Shown one piece after another: positions 51,228-60,114 of a stretch of 64,000 nucleotides of DNA; the stretch's first letter is position 1; each line of letters opens with the position of its first letter. The DNA is from Candidatus Villigracilis saccharophilus (GTDB lineage Bacteria; Chloroflexota; Anaerolineae; Anaerolineales; Villigracilaceae). Both the position numbers and the translations under genes were made by a program. The notes beneath the pieces were generated by a model. That model ran no database searches and was not told where the DNA came from. It worked only from the letters and a program-made list of their open reading frames with translations. The stretch is taken from NCBI GenBank assembly GCA_016709305.1, contig JADJNA010000008.1, positions 62,001 to 126,000 on the forward strand, written 5' to 3'.

Positions 51228-51854
51228 TCAAACGTCAGGAGACGTTTGACTCCATTTTGTAATTTCGTTGAGAGATTTTCTTTCTCTTGGCTGCGGAATT
51301 TCTGCCGGATAGCCAAGAAAGTACATCGCTTGCGGTTCCCATGCTTTTGGCAAACTTAAGACTGTTTGTACTGTTTCTTGTGCAAAGAGGGGACTGCAGA
51401 CCCAAACGCTTCCTAATCCTTCCGCGTGCGCGGCAAGAAGCAGCTGCATGCCAGCGTTCGCGGCGGATTGTGTTGCCATGATGTATTCAGCTTTTTTTCT
51501 GGGTTTATTGGGGTATGTATCCATATCGCTCATATCTACGCTTAAGATAATAACAACAGGCGCGGAGAGTATTCTTTCCTTGGAGCGCGCAATACGTTTT
51601 GAAATTTCATCGGTTGAGAGATTGTCGGTTTTAAGTTCTTCTTGAAATTTTTCTGCCATTGTATCGGCAAGTTTGTTTTTTATAAATATTTCTGTTACTA
51701 CGGCGAATCTCCAGGGCTGGCGGTGATGCGCAGAGGGGGCGAATGTTGCAGTGGTGAGAATGTCCTCGATAACCGAATCAGGAATCGGGTCGGGTTTGAA
51801 ACGGCGGATCGAGCGGCGAGTCCGCAGAAAGGTGTGGAGATCAGTGGGCGTCAA
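51228..51854 (-). CDS. Nitroreductase-fold protein, FbiB C-terminal-domain type (putative dehydro-F420-0 reductase)
   Basis: About 208 residues. TRRSIRRFKPDPIPDSVIEDILTTATFAPSAHHRQPWRFAVV is the FMN-binding start shared with the C-terminal domain of FbiB. It is followed by KPRKKAEYIMATQSAANAGMQLLLAAHAEGLGSVWVCSP. In actinobacteria this domain is fused to the CofE-like ligase and reduces dehydro-F420-0; here it is a separate gene between cofD and cofE. The TTG at 51854 overlaps the PPOX gene stop by 14 nt; the open frame extends further upstream but would overlap more. Family clear, reaction inferred. Confidence 0.82.
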   Translation of the reverse strand: MTPTDLHTFLRTRRSIRRFKPDPIPDSVIEDILTTATFAPSAHHRQPWRFAVVTEIFIKNKLADTMAEKFQEELKTDNLSTDEISKRIARSKERILSAPVVIILSVDMSDMDTYPNKPRKKAEYIMATQSAANAGMQLLLAAHAEGLGSVWVCSPLFAQETVQTVLSLPKAWEPQAMYFLGYPAEIPQPRERKSLNEITKWSQTSPDV

Positions 51855-52233
51855 TGTGAGCTGGCTTAATTTTGAATATGATCCGCCTTTGTCCTTCGCG
51901 GTATTTCCAGGCCTTGTTGTCATACTTGAGTGAGAGTTGGTTAATGTGATCATCAGCGCCTTGTGTGGTGAACTCGGCGATCTCTCCGCGGATTTGAATG
52001 TAGCGATAGGGTGTTTTGGGGTCTTGAATGACGAGTGCAACTTTTGGGCGCGCTTTCATGTTGCGGTCTTTTGTACGTCCTTCATTGGTGTTGATGAGGA
52101 TGTAATCCTGATCTGCGTTAAACCATATTGGTGTGACTTGCGGCGAACCATCCGGCATGGTGGTTGCAAGAAACAGATAGGCTTTTGTTTCGTCTTTGAG
52201 AAGGTCTAGATATTCTTGAGGAAAATTTTTCAT
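51841..52233 (-). CDS. PPOX-class F420-dependent oxidoreductase (flavin/deazaflavin split-barrel)
   Basis: 130-residue pyridoxamine-phosphate-oxidase-like barrel: KAYLFLATTMPDGSPQVTPIWFNADQDYILINTNEGRTKDRNMKARPKVALVIQDP is the hallmark of F420-binding members (TxxPDGxPxxxPxWF, NTxxxRxKxRN). Placed between the FbiB-type reductase and cofE. Substrate unknown; relatives reduce quinones, biliverdin or fatty acids. Short Shine-Dalgarno GAGG-like upstream. Confidence 0.9.
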   Translation of the reverse strand: MKNFPQEYLDLLKDETKAYLFLATTMPDGSPQVTPIWFNADQDYILINTNEGRTKDRNMKARPKVALVIQDPKTPYRYIQIRGEIAEFTTQGADDHINQLSLKYDNKAWKYREGQRRIIFKIKPAHIDAH

Positions 52234-52285
52234 TGAGCCTCGTTCATAACTTATTCAAAGATACCAGACGAACATTGGAATCATA

Positions 52286-53053
52286 TTAGCGGAACATATC
52301 CTGTTCTTTAGGGCGGATCAGGTCTTTGAGTGCGCCTTCGCCGAGCGGATAGGGGAATCCGCGCACATGCACAGCGGGGATCCCCTCGGCGGCCTGCCCC
52401 ATCACGAGCGATGCGGCGGCGGCGAGTTCATCCGCCACGCCGACGACCGTAATTTTGAGCGTCAAGCCAAATAGATCTTTCCAGCCGCGCTCATCGATCA
52501 GCGCTGGCAGTCCGCTAAGGCCAATGCAAATACCAACCGTGCCATTGCGCCATGCCCGGCCGTGCGAGTCGATGATCATGACGCCGATATTTTTTTGGGT
52601 TGATTGTTTTATCTGTTCGCGTATATTTCGCGCAGATCGATCCGGGTCTTCGGGGAGAAGTAACACATAGTCTTCTTTTTCATTCCCGTTGCCCATCACA
52701 TTTGAATGGTCAATCCCTGCATTGGCGCATACGAAACCAAGTTTGTGCTCAACAATAATGGTTCCCACTCGTATGCGCAGGATCTCATTACTTTCCTGAA
52801 GCATAAGCTCCATCACACGTGGATCTTTTTCCGCTTTCTGTGCGAGTTCAAGGGCGCGCTGTGATGGCGTAACTGTCGCAAGATTTACCATCCGCCCTTC
52901 GCTTTTGCTGACGATCTTTTGCGCAATCACCAGGATGTCATCGTTTTGCAATTCGATGCGTGATTCCCGCAGGGACTTAACGAGAATATCCGCCAGATTG
53001 GCGCCCTGGCGGATGAACGGTATGTTTTTGAGTGAATTTAGTGTAAGCGGCAT
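52286..53053 (-). CDS. cofE: Coenzyme F420:L-glutamate ligase
   Basis: 255 residues from ATG 53053 (MPLTLNSLKNIPFIRQG). FbiB N-terminal/CofE family features: ADILVKSLRESRIELQNDDILVIAQKIVSKSEGR, NAGIDHSNV, and DSHGRAWRNGTVGICIGLSGLPALID. It adds gamma-linked glutamates to F420-0. Unlike actinobacterial FbiB it carries no nitroreductase domain; that activity is encoded separately two genes downstream. The longer open frame upstream lacks family sequence and overlaps npdG. Confidence 0.95.
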   Translation of the reverse strand: MPLTLNSLKNIPFIRQGANLADILVKSLRESRIELQNDDILVIAQKIVSKSEGRMVNLATVTPSQRALELAQKAEKDPRVMELMLQESNEILRIRVGTIIVEHKLGFVCANAGIDHSNVMGNGNEKEDYVLLLPEDPDRSARNIREQIKQSTQKNIGVMIIDSHGRAWRNGTVGICIGLSGLPALIDERGWKDLFGLTLKITVVGVADELAAAASLVMGQAAEGIPAVHVRGFPYPLGEGALKDLIRPKEQDMFR

Positions 53054-53079
53054 TGCATTAAACGCTTGAGCGTTTCGGT

Positions 53080-53757
53080 CTATTGATGTTGAGCACCTGT
53101 GATCTTGATACCTGCATGAGTTGATCCATATTTTTTGTTGATGCCGATCAAAATGCTGGTCAGCCCTTCGATCACCATTGAATTTTCGATCGGTCCTGCG
53201 TCCCATCCACGTAAACCCGTAGCTTCAACTAATTTGATCGTCTCAGCGCGTGCGTCCTTGCTGGAGCCTGTGACGAGCACGTCACATTCGACTTCAGAGT
53301 CTCCAAGCAAATGATCATGTCCAATATTTTGGAATGCGGCACATACCTGTACATCATCGCCGAGGATCTGTTTTGCTTCCTGCGCAGCGGAGCCTGCCGC
53401 AGGCATTTGCACGGTGGCAACTTTCGGCGGTACAAGCGGCACAGTTACATCCACAAGGATTTTTCCCTTGAGTTCATCTTTGACCGATTCCAAGGTGTCG
53501 CGATGCGCGGAGTAGGGAACGGTTAGAACTGCAATATTCGAATTGTGCGCCGCTTCGAGGTTGCTCATCCCTTCGACAGAGACTCCATCTCCAAGCATTT
53601 CCCTGATCTCGTTCGCGGCGGCTATGGCTTTTTCCGCCGTCCGCGAACCAATGCGCACATGATAACCCGCGCGTGCCCAGCGATAAGCAAGTCCTTTGCC
53701 TTCCTTGCCAGTTCCGCCTAAGACAGCGATGGATAATAAAAGATTGGTCTTGTTCAT
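53080..53757 (-). CDS. npdG: NADPH-dependent F420 reductase
   Basis: 225 residues. Rossmann start SIAVLGGTGKEGKGLAYRWARAGYHVRIGSRTAEKA, with GSR/T accepting the NADPH 2'-phosphate. It then has NIAVLTVPYSAHRDTL, KILVDVTVPLVPPKVA and VCAAFQNIGHDHLL, all typical of NPN/Fno. It exchanges hydride between NADPH and F420, so this locus encodes synthesis, reduction and use of the cofactor. 26 nt upstream of the cofE ATG. Confidence 0.95.
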   Translation of the reverse strand: MNKTNLLLSIAVLGGTGKEGKGLAYRWARAGYHVRIGSRTAEKAIAAANEIREMLGDGVSVEGMSNLEAAHNSNIAVLTVPYSAHRDTLESVKDELKGKILVDVTVPLVPPKVATVQMPAAGSAAQEAKQILGDDVQVCAAFQNIGHDHLLGDSEVECDVLVTGSSKDARAETIKLVEATGLRGWDAGPIENSMVIEGLTSILIGINKKYGSTHAGIKITGAQHQ

Positions 53758-53855
53758 AAAATCTCCACTTCAAAGAATAATCCCAGATTTCTCAGATTGC
53801 GCAGATTTTTTATAATCTGTCAAATCCTTCTAGTCTGCGGATTGGATTTTGTTTA

Positions 53856-55208
53856 TTACATGACTTTCGCCACTTCCTCTTCGTATCGTTTCCAAATTCT
53901 TGGTGCAATTTCTCTGGCGCGCGCGGCAATCTCTTCTTCGTTGAGTGTCAATAACTCGCGGTCTTTCATCAGGATTTTTCCGGCTGAGATGGTGGTCGTG
54001 ACCATGCTTTGATTGAAACCAAAGATGATATGCCAGGGTAGATTCCCGGCGGTCAATTGGGTGAATGGATGGTAATCCACAAACATCAGGTCAGCGAATG
54101 CGCCTGCTGTGATCTGCCCGATGGGTGCGGCAGGGAAGAACATGTTTGCCAGCGCGGCATTATTGTAGATCGCCATTTGCTGGACATCATATCCACCCAT
54201 ACGGCGCGGGTCACGGTGATGAGCTTTATGCAATAGATACACCGTTTTCCATTCCTCCCACATGGCGTTGGAGAATCCGTCATTTCCCAAACAGACTTTA
54301 ACTCCCAAGCGCATCATGGATTCAACAGGAGTAACACCGACTCCATTGTTCATGTTTGAACGCGGCTGGTGGGTAAGCCAGGAGCCGGTTTCTTTTAGGA
54401 TTTCCATTTCGCGCGCATCAAAGTGGATGCCGTGCGCGGTGATCGTGTTTGGACCAAGGATTCCATGCTTAAGCAGGCGGTCGATCACGCGCATTTCGCT
54501 CTTACTTAAGCTATCGTATTCATCCGATTCGTGTTCAGCCGTATGAACATGGAAACCTGTTCCCTCGGGGACGGCGGCGCGGCAAGCCTGCAGGGTGATG
54601 CCCGAAAGCGTCAGACTGGCGTGCAGCCCAAAGGTCGCAGCGAGGCGTGGATGCGGCTCAGCGGCGAGGCGTTTTAGGAAGCGCACATTTTCATTGATCC
54701 CCGCGTTTGCTTTTTCACTTCCATCACGGTCTGTCACTTCGTAACATAAAACGCCGCGCAGGCCGCTTTTATCGACAGCCTCCGCGATAAGATCGAGCGA
54801 ACCGTCAATGCAATTTGGTGTAGCATGATGATCGATGAGGGTCGTCGTGCCATGCTTGATGGCGTCCACCAGACAGACCAGGGCCGAGAAGCGCACTGCT
54901 TCCGCATCCAGCGAACGGTCAAGTGGCCACCACAACTTTTGCAGGATCTCAGGGAAATCTTTTGGCGCAGGACCGGGGATTGCCAGGCCGCGCGCAAAGG
55001 CTCCATAAAAATGAGTATGCGCGCAAATGCTGCCGGGCATCACATACTGTCCGCGAGCATCAAGCGCTTTTGCCTTTGGGTACTTGGCTGTTAGAGATTT
55101 GGTGGTGCCGATCTCTTTGATGCGGTCTCCTGCGATGTAGATCGCGTGGTTTTGCAGAATCCGGTTTTCGGATTCCCAGGTGATGATATTAGCATTTGTG
55201 ATGAGCAT
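53856..55208 (-). CDS. ssnA: SsnA-type aminohydrolase (amidohydrolase superfamily)
   Basis: 450 residues. Metal site HTHFYG (PGSICAHTHFYGAFARGLAIPG), the SsnA-like GPAPKDFPEILQKLWWPLDRSL, then FHVHTAEHESDEYDS, ITAHGIHFD and LGNDGFSN, in the arrangement of TrzN/AtzA-like deaminases. In E. coli ssnA lies with xdhD and ygfK; here an XdhD-like hydroxylase is 24 kb away. It probably deaminates an N-heterocycle. It begins 2 nt after the NACHT gene stop and is followed by the F420 genes. Confidence 0.85.
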   Translation of the reverse strand: MLITNANIITWESENRILQNHAIYIAGDRIKEIGTTKSLTAKYPKAKALDARGQYVMPGSICAHTHFYGAFARGLAIPGPAPKDFPEILQKLWWPLDRSLDAEAVRFSALVCLVDAIKHGTTTLIDHHATPNCIDGSLDLIAEAVDKSGLRGVLCYEVTDRDGSEKANAGINENVRFLKRLAAEPHPRLAATFGLHASLTLSGITLQACRAAVPEGTGFHVHTAEHESDEYDSLSKSEMRVIDRLLKHGILGPNTITAHGIHFDAREMEILKETGSWLTHQPRSNMNNGVGVTPVESMMRLGVKVCLGNDGFSNAMWEEWKTVYLLHKAHHRDPRRMGGYDVQQMAIYNNAALANMFFPAAPIGQITAGAFADLMFVDYHPFTQLTAGNLPWHIIFGFNQSMVTTTISAGKILMKDRELLTLNEEEIAARAREIAPRIWKRYEEEVAKVM

Positions 55209-55210
55209 AG

Positions 55211-57733
55211 TTAACCGAATCCATATTGACTAGGGTGTGGGAGCTTAACGCCGGACGCACCAATCTCCCAGAGAGTGATATAAGCCGCTTCGCGCAATTC
55301 GGGATCGTCCCGGTACATTGCGTCATACAATTGGGCTATTACGCCTTCGTTAGGTGTGAATTTTAGATAAGGCAGCGCTGCGAGACGCGTATCGGGGTCG
55401 TCTCCTTTGAGGGCAAGCAGGAGAATATCTGTGGCTGGGATACCGGGTGAAATCCCCATGCCTTGCTTGCTTGCGAACTCGATCAGCCAGGGCGATTCAT
55501 GTGGGGCTTTGAGCTTACGCGGCGCGCGCGAACGAATATGCTGTTTAGCATCCAATACCTCGGTTGCGGCATTTCGGACGATCCATTGATCGTCTTCGAC
55601 CTGTACTTTCTTCAGCATTTCATTAGCCCATTCTTCATTGATGCGCCCGAGTCCATAAACAACAGCGCGGCGCAGGAGAATGTCACTTAATGTAATGCCA
55701 TCGCGTAACATTGCGTAGCCTTCATGTGGATCGTTCGAGAGGGCTTCTCCCGCGGCTCGGCGAATATCCTCGTCACCGCTGAGCAGGGTATGCGCCACTG
55801 ATTCAAGCGCATCATTTGTTCCCATTGCGACCAATGCCATACATGCCGCGCGGCGAACTGATATGCTGGGAGCATCCATCGCCTGTTCAACAGATTTCAA
55901 GGCTTTGGTATCACGCAACGCGCCAGTTCCCAATACTGCCAATTGAACAAGTTCGAATGAAAGACTTGCTCCCAATTGTCGGAAGAGGGCGGCAGCGCCC
56001 GGATCGTTGCTGACTACGAATGCGGCCATTGCCTGTCCGCGCACTCCAAGCGGGATGCCGGCAGTTTGCATGATGGCGGCTAGTGTCCCAAATAATTTTC
56101 CGCGCCACGGCGCATCTTTTGGAGCATCCCGCAGCCAGCGTGCGGCCGCAAAGAGCGGGCGGTGCATTGGCAGGCGTGAAAATTCCAATAAAGTCTGCAC
56201 CAATTTTGATGCATCGCCCCGTGCGGCGAAGTAACGCATGGCAAGGTATTTGCCAGACCAATCAGTCTGGTTGATCAACGTCTCTTCGGCGTTGTAATTG
56301 GATAATGCATACCCCGCAAGATATCCCGCGAACACCGGGTGTATAAAACGCATTTTGTTATTTGGATAACTTATCAGTAAGCCACTGGCTGCCATTTTTC
56401 CAAGCAAACCGCTTGTCGGTGTGCCAACACGTTTTTCGTTTTTCTTTCCTTTTTTGGGTTTGGCTTCTTCCTCTTCCGACAGGCCGTTGGCATCCTCAGC
56501 TTTTTCTTCAGCGACTTCAAAAGACTTTACCCAATCGCGCGCTTTACGGGAATCAAATATTGGTTGTGAATTTAACATCGCCTGCATGCCGAGTGTTTCA
56601 AGCGCAGCGAGCGGAGTATTGGCTGGCGCAATGCGGCGGATGTGCGTAGCGATGGCATCCATAGTGCTTGGTCCCAAACTGTCGCCGGCGTATGCGCCCC
56701 AGGTTTTGAGAGTTAGCTCAAGCGGAGTTAAATTTACATTATCAGCGCCCAGCCAAATGTTAAGCAGGAACGGATCAACTTTTTCAGGGCCGCTTTGTGA
56801 CCAGGATTCCAGCGCAATGGTTTGAGACCACAGTTTGCCCCAGTTTTCAATAAATTTTTCATTTTTCTGAACAGACCATGTGATTAACGCAAGCGGCGCA
56901 AATCCAAGGCCGATCAAACCATCCAAATATTCCGGTGCGCCGGTAGTGACGATGCGTGTCAGTGGATAATCTTTTTGAATAACTTTGAAATAATCCGTTA
57001 CAACCTGTTGAGCTTCAGGCGGAATCTCATCGAAACCATCCACGAGCAACAAAGCATTGCCGCCACTAAATGTATTCTGGAAGAATTTTGGCAGGCGGCC
57101 AAGATCGAACATGGGGGCATGTTCTGATGCCGCTTCGATCAACGGGGCTAGTAAATTTTTTTTGTCGGCGGTGGGGAGTTTTAGATCTGCAACATGGACA
57201 AGGAATGGAACGGCATTCTTCAAGCCTTCGAGATGCTCGCTTCGATTCGCGGCGAGGGATGCGAGGTGCGCGAGGGACACTGTCTTCCCGGTGCCCGGTT
57301 GGCCGATAATAACGATGTTGGCGTTCCCAGATAAAGCCTGTGTGAGGGTCAAAGTGGACGCGTGATAGGCGGCGGCGATCTCCGGCCATGAGGGAAGATA
57401 TGGCAGGGTCTGAGTGATCACATCTTCAAATGCGGGCGGTGCGCCCGGTTCCACTCTGGCCGGAGGCATGATCAGCAAAGGCTCGAGGAGGATCTCATCC
57501 AACGCAAAGAGCTGCGCGGCGATATGCATTCCTTGGGCACGTCGTAATGTGACTCGACGATGATTTTCCTCAACAGTACTTGATTTGCGCGTTTGAGAGG
57601 TTTCGCGTTTTACTTTTAGAGAAGCCCGCATTTCTTCCCAAAGCGGACGGGCGCGCGAAACGAGCAGCCAAAAAATGGAAGCGGTTATGAAACCGATGAA
57701 GAATGAGAAGGGGTCAATTGCAAACTGGAACAT
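55211..57733 (-). CDS. Membrane-anchored NACHT/STAND NTPase with HEAT repeats
   Basis: 840 residues. An N-terminal membrane helix (FFIGFITASIFWLLVS, 11-26) is followed by Walker A GQPGTGKT (144-151) and Walker B ALLLVDGFDE (227-236) of a NACHT module. Next come a winged-helix-like region, an acidic/basic low-complexity insert near 432-460 (EEEEAKPKKGKKNEKR), and C-terminal HEAT-type repeats (SISVRRAACMALVAMG, DEDIRRAAGEALSND, DDQWIVRNAATEVLDA, DPDTRLAALPYL, DPELREAAYITLWEIG). STAND NTPases oligomerise when the repeat sensor is triggered. No separate effector domain is visible; the membrane helix might serve. It lies 10 nt after cdsZ. Confidence 0.85.
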   Translation of the reverse strand: MFQFAIDPFSFFIGFITASIFWLLVSRARPLWEEMRASLKVKRETSQTRKSSTVEENHRRVTLRRAQGMHIAAQLFALDEILLEPLLIMPPARVEPGAPPAFEDVITQTLPYLPSWPEIAAAYHASTLTLTQALSGNANIVIIGQPGTGKTVSLAHLASLAANRSEHLEGLKNAVPFLVHVADLKLPTADKKNLLAPLIEAASEHAPMFDLGRLPKFFQNTFSGGNALLLVDGFDEIPPEAQQVVTDYFKVIQKDYPLTRIVTTGAPEYLDGLIGLGFAPLALITWSVQKNEKFIENWGKLWSQTIALESWSQSGPEKVDPFLLNIWLGADNVNLTPLELTLKTWGAYAGDSLGPSTMDAIATHIRRIAPANTPLAALETLGMQAMLNSQPIFDSRKARDWVKSFEVAEEKAEDANGLSEEEEAKPKKGKKNEKRVGTPTSGLLGKMAASGLLISYPNNKMRFIHPVFAGYLAGYALSNYNAEETLINQTDWSGKYLAMRYFAARGDASKLVQTLLEFSRLPMHRPLFAAARWLRDAPKDAPWRGKLFGTLAAIMQTAGIPLGVRGQAMAAFVVSNDPGAAALFRQLGASLSFELVQLAVLGTGALRDTKALKSVEQAMDAPSISVRRAACMALVAMGTNDALESVAHTLLSGDEDIRRAAGEALSNDPHEGYAMLRDGITLSDILLRRAVVYGLGRINEEWANEMLKKVQVEDDQWIVRNAATEVLDAKQHIRSRAPRKLKAPHESPWLIEFASKQGMGISPGIPATDILLLALKGDDPDTRLAALPYLKFTPNEGVIAQLYDAMYRDDPELREAAYITLWEIGASGVKLPHPSQYGFG

Positions 57734-57742
57734 GATTAATAA

Positions 57743-58444
57743 TTAATTTGCAAATAGGATTCGTCCACAGGAAGGACAATTGGATAGTTGTTTTGGCGAA
57801 CGGGCGCTTTGCTGCAGGGCGGCGTTTAAGGTGGTGCCGCATGAAGCACATGCTCCGTCATTGATCTCAGCCACGGCTGTGCCGCGCTTTTGTTGGCGCA
57901 GGGATTCGTAGATTTGGAGCAAGTTGCCTTCGATCGGTCCGAGCGCGGCTTCGCGTTCTTCAGTCATTTGTTCGAGGTCTGCCAGGATAGCGGTTTGCTC
58001 TGTAAGCAGATTCTTGTGTTCATTTCCAAGGCGTGCCTGAATTAATTCAAGTTCTGTTTTCGCCCTTTGTAGATCGTTCTCGGTGGTTTCTGCATTGACC
58101 ATTGCTTCAAGCTCCCGTTCTTCCAAAGTGGTCAGATATTTCTTTAACGAAACAATGTCTTTTTGCAGGTCTTGCAGTTCTTTCGGGTTTTGCACCCGCC
58201 CCCCGTATAAATTCGATTCGGCTTGTTCTATTTTTATTTTCTGGGCTTCCGCTTCGGCAGTTGCATTTTTCAGTTGAGTTTGGAAATGGAAATGACTCGT
58301 TTGGGCTGTTTCTACATGCTCGCGCGCCTGGCGTAATTCAACATCATTTTCAAGAGTCTGGCGGATCGTTTCGAGTTGCGTACGCGAACGGTCAATTTTT
58401 CGGTCAACTTGTTGCAGCCGGTACAGGCCTAGTGATGCGCTCAT
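57743..58444 (-). CDS. cdsZ: C4-type zinc-ribbon coiled-coil protein (CdsZ/DUF164 family)
   Basis: 233 residues: a long coiled coil (LYRLQQVDRKIDRSRTQLE to about 190) with the conserved NPKELQDLQKDIVSLKKYLTTLEERELEAM turn, then a zinc ribbon with two CxxC pairs (GACASCGTTL and NCPSCGRIL). Family members are widespread and have been linked to RNA binding or surface protein export in different phyla; the role here is unknown. ATG at 58444 has TATAAT 7 nt upstream and no Shine-Dalgarno, so this looks like the leaderless first gene of the run down to the F420 genes. Confidence 0.87.
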   Translation of the reverse strand: MSASLGLYRLQQVDRKIDRSRTQLETIRQTLENDVELRQAREHVETAQTSHFHFQTQLKNATAEAEAQKIKIEQAESNLYGGRVQNPKELQDLQKDIVSLKKYLTTLEERELEAMVNAETTENDLQRAKTELELIQARLGNEHKNLLTEQTAILADLEQMTEEREAALGPIEGNLLQIYESLRQQKRGTAVAEINDGACASCGTTLNAALQQSARSPKQLSNCPSCGRILFAN

Positions 58445-58507
58445 AGGTTGCATTATATACGAAGTGTGAAAAAAAGACCGATTTTCATACTTGCATGAAC
58501 ATTGTTA

Positions 58508-59998
58508 TTACTGGGCTGTTATGTTGAAGTAGTTGTAAACAGCCTTTGTCAAATTTCCGAACAATGGATTGATGTTGTCCCAAACATTATTGATCGGATG
58601 GTAGGAGTAAATGGATAGTACAAAATTTCCACCCGGCGTGTAGACGATGCCGACATCACTCGTGTCGCGGACAACGCCATCTGAGGCGGGCACGTAACCA
58701 TGTTTGTGCGGAACAAGCGTTCCGTCTGGCACTCCGCCCTGAATCAGAGATCCCAGTTTATCCTGCGCCATGAAGTCGATCAGAAGCTGGCAGGTGGCCG
58801 GGCTGATCTTGTCTGGGAATGCCGCAATCAAGGCGCCGCCGCCATTCTGCGCACACTGATACAGATCGGCAAGTAAGACGCCCATCTCAGATGGGGTGGT
58901 TTGGGAATATGGATCAGGATCAGTGAAAACATCAATGCGCTGATTGCCGGGAGTTAATCGATTTGGCAGCAGGTTGGGCGCACCGATATAGAAGAAACCG
59001 CCGATATATGTGCTATTAAATCCGAGCGCTTCCATGTTTTGGGTGACGATTAACGGGCCGTTGTTATTGTCGATTGCGGATAGTATCAGGTCTGTAGCGG
59101 AATTATCTGACTTTCCCAGTACGCGTGAGATCGTGTTTGATGTTTCTGTGTCGAGCACGCTGCCGCGGTTGATCAGGTAGGAGGTCACGATCGGTACTTT
59201 TATGGTGCTGGATGCCGTGAATGCAATATCCGGCTCGGTGGGGATTTCCACCTTGTTGTTCATGGAAAAATGGATTTCCTGGCCGGTCTGCAGATCCACC
59301 ATATAGAAGCCGATTAAGCCGTCAAACTTGGAAATGGTCACAATTTGTTTGAGCAATATTGTCAGATTTTCAACCGTGGGGCGCGCAGCGGAGCTGCGTG
59401 TGAATGAGAGCGCCACAGAGCGATTGGTTGGGGAACGAAAGGCATCCCCGATCAGTTGTATCGCTCGGTCAAGGTCAAGAACCTGCCCGGGTTGGCCGGG
59501 CAGGAACGAGGTTCCGCCGGGAATCGGCTGTGCGGGTGAAGGCGGAAGGTCGTATCGGGATGATATCTCATTCTGTAGATATTCGCGCAGGCGTTCTTCT
59601 ACTAGATTTGAGCTTAAGGGGATTTGTGTTTCATTGGAGGTGCGATTCCAAAGGTAGTTCCAAAATCCACCCCAAAATGAACTGCCTGTTCGGTTTAGCT
59701 CTGCCGCGGCCAGCATGGCTTCAATATCCACCTGAAAACCAGCCACGATTGGGTCAATATGGATGACAGCGCCGTTATATTGGACTTCGACCGGAGAGGT
59801 GTAAACTTCCAGCAGCCTTTGAGAGGCGTTGGAGGGAGTTAGCCCGCCTACAGGCACATCTGCAATTGTCATGCTGGCGGGAAAGTTGTTACGCTGGCGG
59901 CTGTATCCGATCAGTGAAATAAAGGAGAGGATAAGTGCACCGGTCAAAAAAAGGATGGATACACCCCGAAGGATTGTGTTTGTATTTCGATTTCTCAC
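58508..59998 (-). CDS. Membrane-anchored class A beta-lactamase-like serine hydrolase
   Basis: 496 residues from a GTG at 59998 (GGAG 5 nt upstream). N-terminal membrane anchor (GVSILFLTGALILSFISLI), then PG_binding_4-like domain (IADVPVGGLTPSNASQRLLEVYTSPVEVQYNG), then a beta-lactamase2 fold with SxxK (ASSTIKVPIV), SDN (LGKSDNSATDL) and a HKHG box in place of KTG (LVPHKHGYVPA). The catalytic set is nearly that of class A enzymes, but the peptidoglycan-binding front domain argues for a cell-wall esterase or carboxypeptidase rather than antibiotic resistance. Confidence 0.88.
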   Translation of the reverse strand: MRNRNTNTILRGVSILFLTGALILSFISLIGYSRQRNNFPASMTIADVPVGGLTPSNASQRLLEVYTSPVEVQYNGAVIHIDPIVAGFQVDIEAMLAAAELNRTGSSFWGGFWNYLWNRTSNETQIPLSSNLVEERLREYLQNEISSRYDLPPSPAQPIPGGTSFLPGQPGQVLDLDRAIQLIGDAFRSPTNRSVALSFTRSSAARPTVENLTILLKQIVTISKFDGLIGFYMVDLQTGQEIHFSMNNKVEIPTEPDIAFTASSTIKVPIVTSYLINRGSVLDTETSNTISRVLGKSDNSATDLILSAIDNNNGPLIVTQNMEALGFNSTYIGGFFYIGAPNLLPNRLTPGNQRIDVFTDPDPYSQTTPSEMGVLLADLYQCAQNGGGALIAAFPDKISPATCQLLIDFMAQDKLGSLIQGGVPDGTLVPHKHGYVPASDGVVRDTSDVGIVYTPGGNFVLSIYSYHPINNVWDNINPLFGNLTKAVYNYFNITAQ

Positions 59999-60114
59999 AC
60001 GGTCTCCAAAGTAATGACAAATATCACAGAAAAAGTATAACACACCCAAATGGGGCATTGTGCTAGAATAGGTTTGCCGGTCCGCCGGCACATCCCTCTA
60101 TAAAAAGGATCGAT

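Noticed and set aside
58508..59998. Antibiotic-resistance beta-lactamase
   Set aside because: The peptidoglycan-binding front domain, membrane anchor and HKHG in place of KTG fit a cell-wall hydrolase better; resistance is not supported.
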